Shown piece after piece: positions 10,347-22,119 of a stretch of 64,000 nucleotides of DNA. The stretch spans positions 62,475,300 through 62,539,299 of the forward strand of contig CM049314.1 of the NCBI GenBank assembly GCA_026874595.1, given 5' to 3'. The notes under the pieces are model-generated. The model saw only the letters and a program-made list of their open reading frames with translations, did not search any database and was not told the DNA's origin. This DNA is from Sipunculus nudus (taxonomy: Eukaryota > Annelida > Sipuncula > Golfingiida > Sipunculidae). Positions within the stretch are counted from its first letter, which is position 1. The number at the start of each line of letters is the position of its first letter. A program made the position numbers and the translations under genes.

Positions 10347-11223
10347 TGATTCACTGAGGGTGATGGTTTTATATATAGCGTTGACAGTCTTGCCGTAATC
10401 AAAATAGCCGAGGACCTAAACATTTTAAGACTGATTAAATGGGAATATATAAAAAAGCAAGCTGGAAGTCCACAATAGGCGGTTACTGAATTGCCCATGT
10501 TGGTTTTGAAAAAGATTCTGGGAAAGACCACTATAATTACTTCTTACGTCACTGGGAAAAACCTTAGTTCAGCGAAGCGGTGATGTGTGGCGCTGACTGT
10601 CCGGAATGGCCCGAGTTTACCAGTCGATGAAATAAGAGGGTCAGTGAGTGGTATTTAGTTGCCGCGAAGTGGCAGTACCAACATTAAGTGCGATACAGTG
10701 AGGGAACGTTTGATTTCTCTGTCAGAGGCACCAATTAAGAGCCATTTCATTGACTGGGCCATGCTATTTCTGATATTAAACAGCTACAGTTAATGTAGCT
10801 TTCATGATCTTTCATGCTTACCACTGATGGAAACCAGCTGTTGTTACATCTGACAACCATCAGATTATTCTTAAGTATTAAATGTATCATATGAAAGCTA
10901 GCTGGATTGCGTGTGTGGTAGCATTCTGTGATTAAAAAAAGAGAGGAATAAATAAAATCAATGTTTTAAATTGTGAAATTTATTGAAGGCTATAATCACT
11001 CAGATCATGCATTTTACGTCATTAACTAGGATGTCAGCACCTGGCCATTGAGGCTGCGTATAGGCTCTTTGTAAAAGAAACCTACAATGTAATAAAACCT
11101 TTGTTCATATCAGTACGGAAAAAAGTTAACTGCCTTAACGGTTAGCTGTTCCGTACTTAAGGAGTTCTATTGACATATCATACTAACATAACCAATTATT
11201 TTTATCCGCAGTTATTTCAAGTA

Positions 11224-11383
11224 CATTGTTACGGGGTGACATAAAAGAGGACCGAACTGTCTCGCTAGTGAAGCTTGCTTTTCTAGCGAAGCGGTTGGTA
11301 CGCCGGACTTTTGCGCCACCAACATGGGTTTGATTCCGGGATCGGCCCAATGTTTTTCCCTGAACAATTTGTCTTTGTAACAA
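11224..11383 (+). mobile_element. tRNA-derived SINE insertion
   Basis: A polymerase III box A-like TAGCGAAGCGG (11284-11294) and box B-like GGTTTGATTCC (11327-11337) have tRNA-like spacing. The paralogous block at 19384-19392 lacks this segment and joins the flanking sequence directly, which gives the insertion limits. Confidence 0.6.
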
Positions 11384-11384
11384 C

Positions 11385-11620
11385 ATGGAATCTTAGGTTT
11401 ATATGTGATACACATAATGACACAAATTAGATCATATATATAACGTCATTAACAACATCCGATGACCACTGAGACTGCGTTTAGGATGTACTGAGTATGT
11501 AAAAGAAAGCTACAACGTATAAATGTAATTTTTTTTTTCATATCATTGTGAAAAAAAATTAATGGTTAACCACCCGAACAGTAAGCTGTAATCCCAAAAT
11601 CACGGCGTCACTGTGACTTA
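11385..11620. repeat. second local copy of the 10985-11220 block
   Basis: Similar order of phrases: acgtcatta, gatg-cca-tgaggctgcgt-tagg, a run of T, then gtgaaaaa-ttaa. The unit was therefore duplicated again in tandem, with divergence. Confidence 0.55.
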
Positions 11621-12457
11621 TTATATTTGCAGAGCAAACGGCACATCTGTACATTTTTCAAGAAAGCTTTTAATATTATTTATTTGTCTGTTTTTTTGGT
11701 CATATTTTGGCATTTTGCCCATATAATTTTTGAGAATAATTTTTGTTTTCAAGATATCTAATGTATAACATACTAGTACTCGTTATAAATATCCTGATAT
11801 CTGTTTTGTAATGCTTAGGTTGACATTAAAAGTAAAACTCGATCTAAAAGGATAATCATGCAAGCAGCCAAACAGACAAAACGATACTTTACAATGTTCA
11901 CACAACACCTTATTGTCACCACTGTCGAACTATATTGTGACAAAAGGACACGTATTTGTGTATCGCTAGGAAACGCACTATTGAGCCGGTAATCCCGTAT
12001 GTTCCGGGGATTTGGTGCAATGTTACATGTAGATAATGATGTCTTTGTATTTGATTGGCCACTGTAGCATCATAAACATGATGTATTTTAATATATGTCT
12101 TATAGCTATCTCGGGAGCTTAACTGTACTAAGGTGTAATCATGCTTGATCTTTGTTGTAAAGGTTTCTACCTGGAGGACTGTGATCATGTGGCCATAGAA
12201 CGGTTATATCAGTACATAAGAATCTAGCTTTACACGTTACTATTGTGGAAGCCCAGGCGAATCTGTGAGAACCTGAACGAAACGGTGATTTTTTGACAGT
12301 CCATGCTACGTCTGCACGTGAATTGGCAACTCTTAAGGTGTAAAAAGTATATGCATGGTTTATTCATAAAACATGAAGGGGTCCATAAGTAAAGAAATAA
12401 CCTGATATACTCATTCTGCATGTGCTATACATGGATTTAAGTTAAATGCATGAGAAA

Positions 12458-12460
<3 letters not shown>
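11621..12460. other. duplication flank, no gene
   Basis: 11820-12225 matches 19550-20000. No recognised coding sequence. Confidence 0.5.

Positions 12461-12524
<64 letters not shown>
12461..12524. repeat. (AT)n microsatellite
   Basis: Uninterrupted AT repeat, 32 units. Confidence 0.97.
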
Positions 12525-12526
<2 letters not shown>

Positions 12527-12589
12527 CGTTGATTCTTGCATATCAATAATATCATGCGCAACAAATCATTAAAATATTCAAGACAGAAC

Positions 12590-13034
12590 TTGGTACCTGG
12601 CTTCTGTGCCTCAGGGGCAGAGCGCAGGACTCAAAGCCGGGAGATAATGGGTATGAATCTCAGCCGAGGCGGTGAGGTTTTTCACGGTCGGCCCCCATCC
12701 AGGGTGAGCGCTCTGTAGGCTTAATGGGTAGGCTGTGCCCACATCCGTGTATCACTCACATACGAGTGCGTCTTTGGGGGTTCCTCGGTGTTACGACCCA
12801 GCAATGGGGAAGATTACACACCCAGGACCCGCAGGTGCGGTAGACACCGGGCCTTGGTGACACCTGGATATAAAAATGATAGGAAGCGAGTGCTACCGCC
12901 TTGTCAAGTAGTCCCAAACCGAAATGGAAATTCTGCAGATGTACATACTTAGGTTAAGAATTAGATTAGTTAGCATTAAAAAAATGGAGGTGGTTACCTC
13001 CACAAAAAAAAAAAAATTAAAAAAAAAAAAAATT
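12590..13034 (+). mobile_element. tRNA-derived SINE, near full length with A-rich tail
   Basis: Box A-like TGCCTCAGGGG (12607-12617) and box B-like GGTATGAATCT (12650-12660) form a tRNA-like head. A long body and an A-rich tail (13001-13034) follow. The head matches the minus-strand copy at 24490-24770, and the 3' part (about 12830-13005, ending in a ggaggtggttacctcc palindrome) matches 15270-15475. Three copies define a family. Confidence 0.75.
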
Positions 13035-13900
13035 GGTACCCACTATCACCAGTTATCAGGACGTTAAAAAATATGTAACCACGTCATGAATTTATCATAA
13101 AGTTATGATATGTCCGTTCACGTATTTTTATGTGTGGGCTGTATAATGTATTTTTGCCTCCCTTGCTGTATCAATTGTCAGGTAAATTGTCATAACAACA
13201 TTTTCACATCCTTCTGTATCGTTACTAAAAAGATCTGTCCTGATTTATTGAACATTTTAATTGTAATATGATGTTTACAAAACAGTTGACGAAAATATAA
13301 TTACTGGACATAAATGAGTTTTTTTACTGGGTGCGTTTGAAAGGTGCCACTTGGCCACCAACAGGTGACGACGAAAAGGCGAATTTCAAGGGCCAAGAAA
13401 AAACAGCGTACTCCAAGAGACTTATATCTCAGGCTTGGCAAAGTCGGGTTTTGGGCCCATCTCCCGTAGGGGAATGGGGGTTTGGGGGGCTTAAGTCATT
13501 TACTTTTTTAATACAACAGGGCCCAGGACTATAAAAACAACGAACAACAATCGTGGCCCCCATGCTGTACGTTGATTTACTGAACTCTTTCACGGAACTC
13601 ACAATTTACTGAACTCTATTACTTTGTTAAGTGTATAAGCAAAGCAAAACCACACTCCACGACTAACAAATCCTGTAATCTCTGCCTGGAAGAGAAATTC
13701 TTTATAATTTACAGACCCCTATTGTGAACACTTTAAAAGAAACGAACTTGCGAGCACATACAGACACAGGGCGAAACACCTCCTGGCTATCACGCATGCG
13801 CCAGACCAAACATTCAAAAATCTTAATACCTGGCCCACTTCATTATGGTTTCCGAAGAGTGAGGACCTACGGTAAAACCCATGTAGGTTAAAGTCTTGAA

Positions 13901-13901
<1 letters not shown>
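13035..13901. other. no gene recognised
   Basis: A frame at 13331-13534 has no recognised motif. Confidence 0.5.

Positions 13902-13939
<38 letters not shown>
13902..13939. repeat. (AC)n microsatellite
   Basis: Pure dinucleotide run. Confidence 0.97.
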
Positions 13940-13941
<2 letters not shown>

Positions 13942-14334
13942 ATCACTACATGTATTTTTCTCACTTGCCGTAAAGGTAATTACACCGTATCGATAATGGA
14001 TATCTTCATATATATTCCTATTTGAATCGGATACAGTACATAACTTCTAGGCTCAGCCGACGAAATATTATTTAATTTGTCCAACCCGTTTTTATCGACT
14101 GAGACCCCCTCATCTTTTTCTCAACTGAGGGCCTTCTTAATCAGTCTTCATCCGCAAAGACCCAAGCATTTTTTTTCTGCACCTGTTGAATTAATTTGTT
14201 ACTTTTTCAGTTTTTCTTTGGTTCGGACCCTCTTTTTCCAAATCTTGGATCAGCCCCTGCAAATTGTCATACTCTAGAATACTCGAGTCGGGTTTAGCTT
14301 AAAGAGTTCTCTGGTATTGAGTGTTAACTGGATA

Positions 14335-14545
14335 ATTAAGAATCGATTTTTATACAGATCTTTAATTTATTTATCCCAACCATTTAAATTCTGCCTTGAA
14401 AGTTCCGCAAAGTCGATTTTTATACAGATCTTTAATTAATTGCCCAAAGAATTTGAATTCTCCTTTGAAAGTCCTCGTGCAGTCCATTTTATACAGATCT
14501 TTAACTTACTAATCTCCAATAATTTTAATTCTCATTATGTTTAAA
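14335..14545. repeat. 70-bp tandem repeat, three diverged units
   Basis: The phrase tatacagatctttaa recurs at about 14351, 14421 and 14490, each followed by an aattct-ctttgaaagt block. Period is about 70 bp. Confidence 0.8.
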
Positions 14546-15269
14546 GTAAATTAAACCATTTTAAACAGTCAAATATGTATGTCTCTGAAGCATGAGGCCT
14601 CCCTTTAAAATGTAAGCAGTAATTTAAAAAAAAAATAAAATGTATATTTGAAAGATAAAAATGATAACTGAAAAACGATCAGTTATTATAGACGAAATTA
14701 TATCTTATACTCTCAACTGCAGGAGAAAAATGAAAAGCCATATATACCCAAGCTTACCCACACGACGGAGATGCTACAGTCGACAGTGAACCTACTCAGC
14801 CTCCCATCGCAACTCTAGCTCTGTCACTACCATCATAGTGTAGTAGAAATTATATTTAACAAAGAATACAAACAGTTTCATAAGGCCGAAAAACAAGGTT
14901 TGGTTCTCACGCACTTTTCCTAAGAAATTAATTTCTTTTACCTTTTTTTGTGTTTCTATAAAAATGTCTTCTTTGAAGAAATGTTCGAGGGAATGGAGCT
15001 CAAAATTAGTAAGTTTCTGTTGAAAATCAAATGAAAAAAAATGATGCAGGGAATAAAATTGATGCGGGCGGTGCCTGACAACCATACCTTTTATTTTTCT
15101 GGGAAAATTCATGTAACTCAAGCTGTGATTTTTTATTGTGCGTCAGAAGTATATATATCTTAATTCCTAAATCTTTCTTGTATGTAGTTTCGGCTTTATT
15201 TTGCCCCAAAACCGTGTTTCACTAAAAAAAAAAAAAACGACTCGCTTTTGATCCTTGATGACAAACGCA
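14546..15269. other. no gene recognised
   Basis: A minus frame at 14792-15121 is Phe- and Lys-rich without a known motif. The first coding exon of the PLAC8 pseudogene would be expected hereabouts but I cannot find it. Confidence 0.45.
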
Positions 15270-15475
15270 CGACTAGAAGATGCGGTTGTCACCGGGCCTA
15301 GTTAACATAAGGATATATACATGTAATGAGTGAGCGTGTGGTACTGCCATGTAAAATATAGTCTAAACCGCAGACGTACATACACTTAGTTAAGTTAGCA
15401 TTCATCAACTGGCAGCGGTTACCTCTAACAAATTCAAATGTACTTAAAAAAATAAAAAAAGTACTAGTTTTACTA
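15270..15475 (+). mobile_element. SINE 3' fragment (same family as 12590-13034)
   Basis: Shares, in order, gcggt-g-caccgggcct, the gtacatacttag-ttaag block, gttagcat and a ggttacctc-ac end followed by an A-rich tail. The tRNA-like head is missing. Confidence 0.65.
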
Positions 15476-15852
15476 TTTGTTTCCGTTTTAGCCTCCAGTT
15501 ATGACGCAGCCTGCTGTTTTGGAACAGTCGCAAGCCATTGTCATACCGCCAGTAGGGACCACCGCCACGGTGATTTACCTTTGCCATAATACCACCTTCC
15601 AAACTCCCTATCCCTAGCAGTGGCGGATCCAGAGGGGGAGCTTTTGGGGCTGAAGCCCCCCCCCCCCCCCCCCACGTAAACCCCTGTTAGGCCTTTTTAT
15701 CAGAGAAATATGTATATCTATGCGTTATGTCCTGAGGTCATTTGCATTATTTTATTTATAATTACCATATAGCATTAAACAAAAGACCAATTCAACAACA
15801 CCAAAAAACTTGGAAAAATGGAACTAAAAGCTAGTGTCTGTGCAATGCCCGT

Positions 15853-16769
15853 ATCTATTTATATTTAAAAAGAATAAACTGTAATACCCACAATGGATGC
15901 AGACATTAACATTTCTATCCAAATTAATTCTACGCCGTTCACGTAGAATGCTGTAGCTTCTTAAGGCTTCGACATCTTGAACGACATTTTTCAGTTGGCC
16001 TTGTTTTGGGAAATACGTACACAGTAAACAACACTGTAAACAGTGAATGTATATGCATGGTCATTTTTTATGATTGCAGAATTAAATTCTGAAAACGTGC
16101 TGGCTCGTCTTTAATAACATGTAAATGATTAATGACTAAGATTAGGCTGTGTATATCCGTTTGAATTATCGTAGTCGATCACTTTGTTAGACGTATATGG
16201 TGAAAAGAACAACTTTTCAAAATGTGACAGGAAAATTAAATATTATACCCACAGCATTAATTTATGAATATTTCTTACCGATCAGCAATGCAGTTATCGA
16301 TGGTGTCTATTTATAAATATCTATTTATATTTAAAAAGAATAAACTGGAATACCCACAATGGATGCAGACATTAACATTTCTATCCAAATTAATTCTACG
16401 CCGTTCACGTAGAATGCTGTAGCTTTTTAAGGCCTCGACATCTTGAACGACATTTTTCAGTTGGCCTTGTTTTGGGAAATACGTACACAGTAAACAACAC
16501 TGTAAACAGTGAATGTATATGCATGGTCATTTTTTATGATTGCAGAATTAAATTCTGAAAACGTGCTGGCTCGTCTTTAATAACATGTAAATGATTAATG
16601 ACTAAGATTAGGCTGTGTATATCCGTTTGAATTATCGTAGTCGATCACTTTGTTAGACGTATATGGTGAAAAGAACAACTTTTCAAAATGTGACAGGAAA
16701 ATTAAATATTATACCCACAGCATTAATTTATGAATATTTCTTATCGATCAGCAATGCAGTTATCGATGG
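15853..16769. repeat. 466-bp tandem duplication inside the hAT-like element
   Basis: The block starting near 15853 repeats at 16319 with period 466 bp over about 450 bases. I see only about four substitutions, so the duplication is recent relative to the decay around it. Confidence 0.92.
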
Positions 16770-17496
16770 TGCATACTAGATAACAAATGCTTTATAATAC
16801 ATCAAGACGTACATGCCAGAGATCAAATTTACCGTAAGCTGATAAGCTCTTTTATATGGTAGCCGCACTCAGGGAAGAGTAATTCAAGCTACTGGTTATT
16901 CAAAATAATCTCGAATGAGTAAAATCAACTTGAAAATCAGCCGTAGTTCGAGTATTTAACTAATTTTAATGGGGTATCAATTTCCCCCACATATATTTAC
17001 ATAATTCAATGTTTTAATTTTCCACTCTATGAATACTATGAAGTTATATGCAAATTTGGAAAAAGAAGTCTTTTCGTACAAAAGGATCACGATGAGATTT
17101 TCTTTTGTTCATATTTATGCACTGGTATTTATGTAATTTTACCCAAATAAAGAGCAGCTGTCATAAGTTATATACATGTAGCGTGTTTTTACAGATTAAT
17201 ATATTCCATCAAGCCTGCATTTATAACACATACTGGAGGTTATCTTAATCAAGAAAATGTTGCTTCTTTATTATATATTGTGCCAAATTATTAAGCTGTT
17301 ATGCTTTTTGTAATTTATTTAGTATTTCCTGCCTGTCAAGCATTGTACAGGAGTATACAACGGATGAGCGAGTTTGCAAGTACTTCCGAAATATATTTCA
17401 AATAAAATTACCAATAATCATAATATGAAAATGTTTACTTTTGAGTCTACATTTACGTTTGGTCCAAACATTGCCCATGTTTTTACACTTCCAAAT

Positions 17497-17549
<53 letters not shown>
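17497..17549. repeat. (TG)n(TA)n microsatellite
   Basis: TG run passes directly into a TA run. Confidence 0.95.
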
Positions 17550-17555
<6 letters not shown>

Positions 17556-18219
17556 TTGCACTTTATCTGTATCAAATTAAAAAAAAAGTTTCTGATTCTA
17601 GCCCATCCTGTTGAAAAATCCTGGATCCGCCCCTGCCTAGAGAGTTCAGAACTGGAGCACCGGCCTGTGTGACTGCTTCTCAGATACTGGAGTTTGTGAG
17701 TCTTGTTCTGAATTACCTATAATCGTAGAGGGTCTCAAGGCTGCTCAAGTATTACTTAATGCATAATATAACGGTGATTTTGTCCAGTACAGAGGGTGTC
17801 TACATAAATGATTTTGACACATAGATTAACAATTACAAAGAAAGGACATTTTCGGTGAAACTGGTTAATCGCAAAGCGAACTGAGCTATGTTATCTTGTT
17901 ACTGTAAAACATCTAGGATCTCTTCATGTGGATATATAATCCTCTTAAAATAAAACTTAAAATTTGCACTCAGAAAGCGCAGACCGTCTCCAACGCAGCT
18001 CATTACCCCTATATGTATCAATAGAAATGCAGGGATTTCATTATAAAAATGTTTAATCCAGATGGTGATTCGGATCACTTCTTTTTTAATTAACTTTGAA
18101 TTATTGCCGAGCTCATCATAACATTTTGAATAATGGTGCTAACAGACACACAAAAAGAGACAAACATACCAACGGCCGCCTCTGGGAGGAAGTAATGAAA
18201 AAAACTGTTTTTTTTTCGG

Positions 18220-18644
18220 GGGGGGGGCGACGAACAAGGCCCTGCTTCAGCCTTTAGTGTTTATGTTTGCTATCTAAATGCCTAATATAAAACGCGATTC
18301 CACGAACTGATAGACGTATCAGCTCTTAACACTGGTCGGGCAGAGAACGGCAATTGAGTAAAAAGATTTGCCGTAAGGTGGCAATACCTATTCTAAGCGT
18401 TGCCATTCTCCTCTCACGAGATCTCGTCTATGGAGGGAATAGATATCTGCCAATCAATGTGCGCTATTTCAGCTATTTCAATCGAAAGCTAGCTCTATTG
18501 TCTGGCATTTGAAAATTACAATAATTAAGGTAATGGAGTAAATTTAGAACAAACATTAACAACATTCATTTCAAATATAACGGTTATAAAAAATACTGTT
18601 GTAAAACTCGGGGAACCCCATTGCGGCACGATGTTGGTGACGAC

Positions 18645-18701
<57 letters not shown>

Positions 18702-20000
18702 AGGTCTTTAGGGTTGTTTCTGTCATCCCTGTCTCGGATGTAAGGTCTCGAGTCACATGGGGGAAAACTGCTGTGCGTTCTGTTGTTGTGGACCGATCCC
18801 ACTGAGGGTCAAGCTGTGTACCATGCTGGGATTTACGGTAAGAAATATATATAGAGTTTTTTTTATACATCTGATTCAAAGTACAATGTCTGAAAAAAAA
18901 ATGAAACTGTCACTTTGGAGTTGTCGAAAGATTAAAAACATTTAACATACAAAAGTATTGCTCGGTTTTAACACGTTGCATTAATTCATTCAAGTGTGTT
19001 TGTAAGTTCGTGTAAACGTCTCCTTTTTTTGTTGTAGGGGGCCATCGACACGGATAGTTGGGAACATGTTGCTGTCCATGCCTTGCCTTGTGCCAAATGG
19101 AACGCGAGATGAAGAATCGAGGAATGTGATTGGCTGCTCATGTATTAGTGAAGACTATGATAACTCAGATTACATCATGTATATTACCTCATCAACTAGG
19201 ATGTCAGCGTATTGCTATCGAGGCTGCGTATAGGCCGTATGTAACATAAAACTACAATATAATAAAAACATTTTTTTTTCAAATCAGTATGAAAAAGTTA
19301 ACTGGCTGTGATTCCGTACCCGAGGCGTTCTACTGACATGTTATACTAACATAACTGTTTAATCATTCCGCGCATAATTTCAAGCACTTGGAATCATAGG
19401 TTTATATGTCACATACTTGTTTTTTTATCATTTTCAGCAATTAACCTCGGAACTTTTAAACTATACTCGTTTTTAATGTTTTTTTTCTCTTGATTTCTAT
19501 TTTGTAATTTACTCTTAATAAATATCCTGATATTTGTTTTGTTACTTTCAGTTTGACATACACAAATGTACTCACACCTATACGTACAAACAAACAAGCA
19601 GCCAAACAGGCAAATAACTCCTAACACAGCGCCTAGTCGAAATAATCAACAGATCCCCGGTGCTTTGACCTAAGAACACATGTTTGTGTGTTTCCTGAGC
19701 CTGCGGTAAGCCGGTCGTAAACCGGAGATAAGGTCCATTGTTGCATGTTTTGATTATTCAGGCGCTATGTACAGATTGTATTTAATTAACCACTGTAGCA
19801 CCATACGCGTGATGTATTTTAGTGAATGTCCCCTCTTTGTCTGGGATTAAAACTAACCGGCAGCGTCTAAACAGAGTGAAATATGCTATGTCTTACCGTT
19901 ATCTCTTCTTTGGTGTAATTATGTTAGACATTTGTTGTAAAGGCTTCTGCCTGCGGGGATGGGATCATGTAACAATAGAGCGGTTATATCATGCAGTCAC
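18220..20000. repeat. segmental duplication, copy Y
   Basis: Colinear with copy X at 9690-12225: a 5' part near 18250-18400, gaaagctagct near 18490, then 19144-19400 and 19550-20000. It retains PLAC8 exons 3 and 4 that copy X lacks. Confidence 0.7.
18646..18698. repeat. (TA)n microsatellite abutting a splice acceptor
   Basis: The run ends six bases before exon 3 of the PLAC8 pseudogene. Confidence 0.96.
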
Positions 20001-22119
20001 GTATATTACACTGTATATTTTCATTTTTTTTATAAAACTAGAATATGAATGTTCTGTGAATGTAATACAAATGACATCAATGGATTTGAACAAGGTTTAA
20101 GACGTGGTTATTTATGAATAGACTTTACATAATAATATAACACCCGTGCTTATATTAGTATTTCAAGTGTTTGGTATTTCTTCAACGGATACCTTGATTA
20201 ATAACAAATAATCATTTATTACAGCAGATATATAGATTATTAAGTAATATACTGTATACGTAAAGGAAAACCCGTATTTTCCTATTTTATGTTATAATAC
20301 TGTTTTAATATTTAATATTTTTTTTATAAAACATTTGGTCAGACTTTGAACATGTCATCTGTTCGTCAAATTCGTAAATGAACTTAAAAATAAATTCTCC
20401 ACCAAACCACAATGTCTAATTTGCGAAAACATCCGTTTACTTCCACTTTTATTTTCATTTTTGTTTTATTTTATCTTCAACTCTACTGGTAGGGCGAATA
20501 TAGAAGTTATATCAAAATTTATTTAAGTACTGCTTGTCTTAATCTTATGTTCAAATCTCCACAACTCCACTGAATATCTAACCGTTCAAAGAATATGGAA
20601 CATCGGGCTTAAATATAGATATTAAACTAACACGCCCCTGTCTTCCAGCGGCGAACTGTTACCAGTCAGACATACACATCGACCCGAATACATCACAGCT
20701 GTATCAACTGTCGTTGTATTGTCGTGCTGAAGTGGAGTTTATATACGACCAACGGGCCATTAACATAAAAGTTGGGTCGGCCCAGATGGCTGATAACGTT
20801 CAAGGCCTAGCCGTTAACCTTAAGGGCCTTTACAGAGAATAGCGACCTTTGTGCCTCCAGTGTGCGACCACAAAATTAACTAGGTCGTCGTAGGAGGCTC
20901 AAAGAAGGCAGAATGTTTGCCTAGGTCGTTCAAAGTTGGTACACAAGAGTTTCAGACATCGCCATGGACGCCATGGTCGCCGTGATTTTGTTAACATGTT
21001 CAAAACAATCGCACAAGGTCGCCGAGGATATGGGTTATTCAGAGGTGGCTCAAAGGAGGCGGAGGGGAGGCACAAGCATTGTTGTTGTTGTAGAATGAAG
21101 GCACAGTGGTCGCGTTGGTTGCACAGGGAAAGCAGAGGGAAGGCAGGCATAAACATTCCCTAATGCTGCATTTTGGGAGGTTCAAGGAAGGCACAAGCAT
21201 CGCTGAAACGGTCATGGAGCAGTTACACAGAAACAGTATTTTCTGGGGTTAAGCGACAATTGAGCGTCCTTGTCATTTTTTGGTCGCTCAAAGGTGACAC
21301 AAAGGTGGCAGCCCTACGTAAAGCGGCCTTCATCGCTAGCATTACTGTGCGTAACATTTATTATTCTGATCATGTTAATCAGCGGATTCAGAAATAGGAA
21401 GGGGCGGGGGCAATTCTAAAACTAGGTTATACACAATTTGTTAGCGAGCAAAGCAACCGAGTCCCGAAAATTCGTTTATTTTTTCGAAATTAAAAATATT
21501 GAACCGAGATCTATTACTATTAATCGAAACGTAGAAATGCCACGTTTGGAAAATATATTTTGAAATATTAAATTACTTTATGTTACTCCGTAAGTAATTC
21601 AGGTCATTTTGTTTGCTTGCCACTTCCGTTTTTTTTAAGTTTATTGGAAAAAGGCTCCAAGAAAACCCATTAGGGTTGCGGAGCGGCACCATGTGTCTGT
21701 GTGAGAAGCTATCCCCATAAATCGATTACTAGCGACGTCTGAAGTGACGAATTGTACGTTTCGTGTCCCGCTTGACTCTGACATTCAGTTGTTCACAGCT
21801 TCCTCAAAACCAGTCGTCGCCTCACGAAGCTAAAAGTCGATTTGTTATTTATTGAATTACCTGATCTTTATCCACTTGGATCGTCTTTTTCCCAATGAAA
21901 ATAAACCCTTTGGCCCCGTCCGTTAAAAAGGTGCCGTTATTTCGGTTTCCCAAGGGTTTTCATGCACAAGTCTTGGAAATAGATCTTTTTAACGAAAATG
22001 GTGACATCTGTTGGTCACCTTTGACACTATATTTTCTTGTCCGACATATTGACAAAACTTGCACAAGGTTGTCAAATCTTAGATAAAAAAAAATGAAAGA
22101 CAGAAAAACTATAAAGTAT
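20001..22119. other. no gene recognised; GC-richer degenerate repeat at 20750-21330
   Basis: Between about 20750 and 21330 phrases such as ggcacaagcat and caaagg-ggc recur imperfectly, suggesting an old tandem repeat. Frames there have no recognised motif. Confidence 0.4.

Larger units (their letters stand above)
9690..12225. repeat. segmental duplication, copy X
   Basis: Colinear matches to 18220-20000 include the stretch around 9740-9810, the gccgcgaagtggcagtacc region near 10660, gaaagctagct near 10895, 10985-11220, and 11980-12225. The PLAC8 exons present in the other copy (18704-19129) are missing here; their place would be near 10900-10985. The first part (about 9760-10760) also matches 43505-43945. 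Confidence 0.7.
15618..17635. mobile_element. hAT-like DNA transposon, non-autonomous, inserted in a PLAC8 exon
   Basis: Terminal inverted repeats are CAGTGGCGGATCCAG at the left and its near complement CTGGATCCGCCCCTG at the right (14 of 15 positions). Direct repeats CCTAG flank it (15613-15617 and 17636-17640). Removing the element and one repeat restores exon length in register with the paralogue. CAG...CTG ends with this sequence resemble hAT elements, but most hATs make 8-bp duplications, so the class is inferred. No transposase frame is visible. Confidence 0.75.
15492..19129 (+). pseudogene. PLAC8-family pseudogene
   Basis: Three exons match exons 2-4 of the intact gene at 29158-34541. 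Exon 2 starts after acceptor ...GTTTTAG at 15491 (PPVMTQPAVLEQ...), is interrupted at 15617 by a transposon, and resumes at 17641 (VQNWSTGLCDCFSDTGVC), with a GTGAGT donor at 17696. Exon 3 is 18704-18837, the same 134-base length as its paralogue, and contains MGENCCAFCCCGP, but has an in-frame TAG at 18709-18711. Exon 4 is 19038-19129, one base shorter than its paralogue (92 versus 93), so frame is lost, yet it ends CQMEREMKNRGM. TAG at 15615-15617 is a further nonsense codon. The acceptor of exon 3 directly follows a (TA)n tract, which has replaced the pyrimidine tract. PLAC8 proteins are small Cys-rich proteins. Confidence 0.85.

Noticed and set aside
13719-13964. 81-codon minus frame
   Set aside because: Its core is translated (AC)n repeat; no conserved motif.
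18571-18879. 102-codon minus frame
   Set aside because: Runs through (TA)n and lies antisense to a PLAC8 pseudogene exon.
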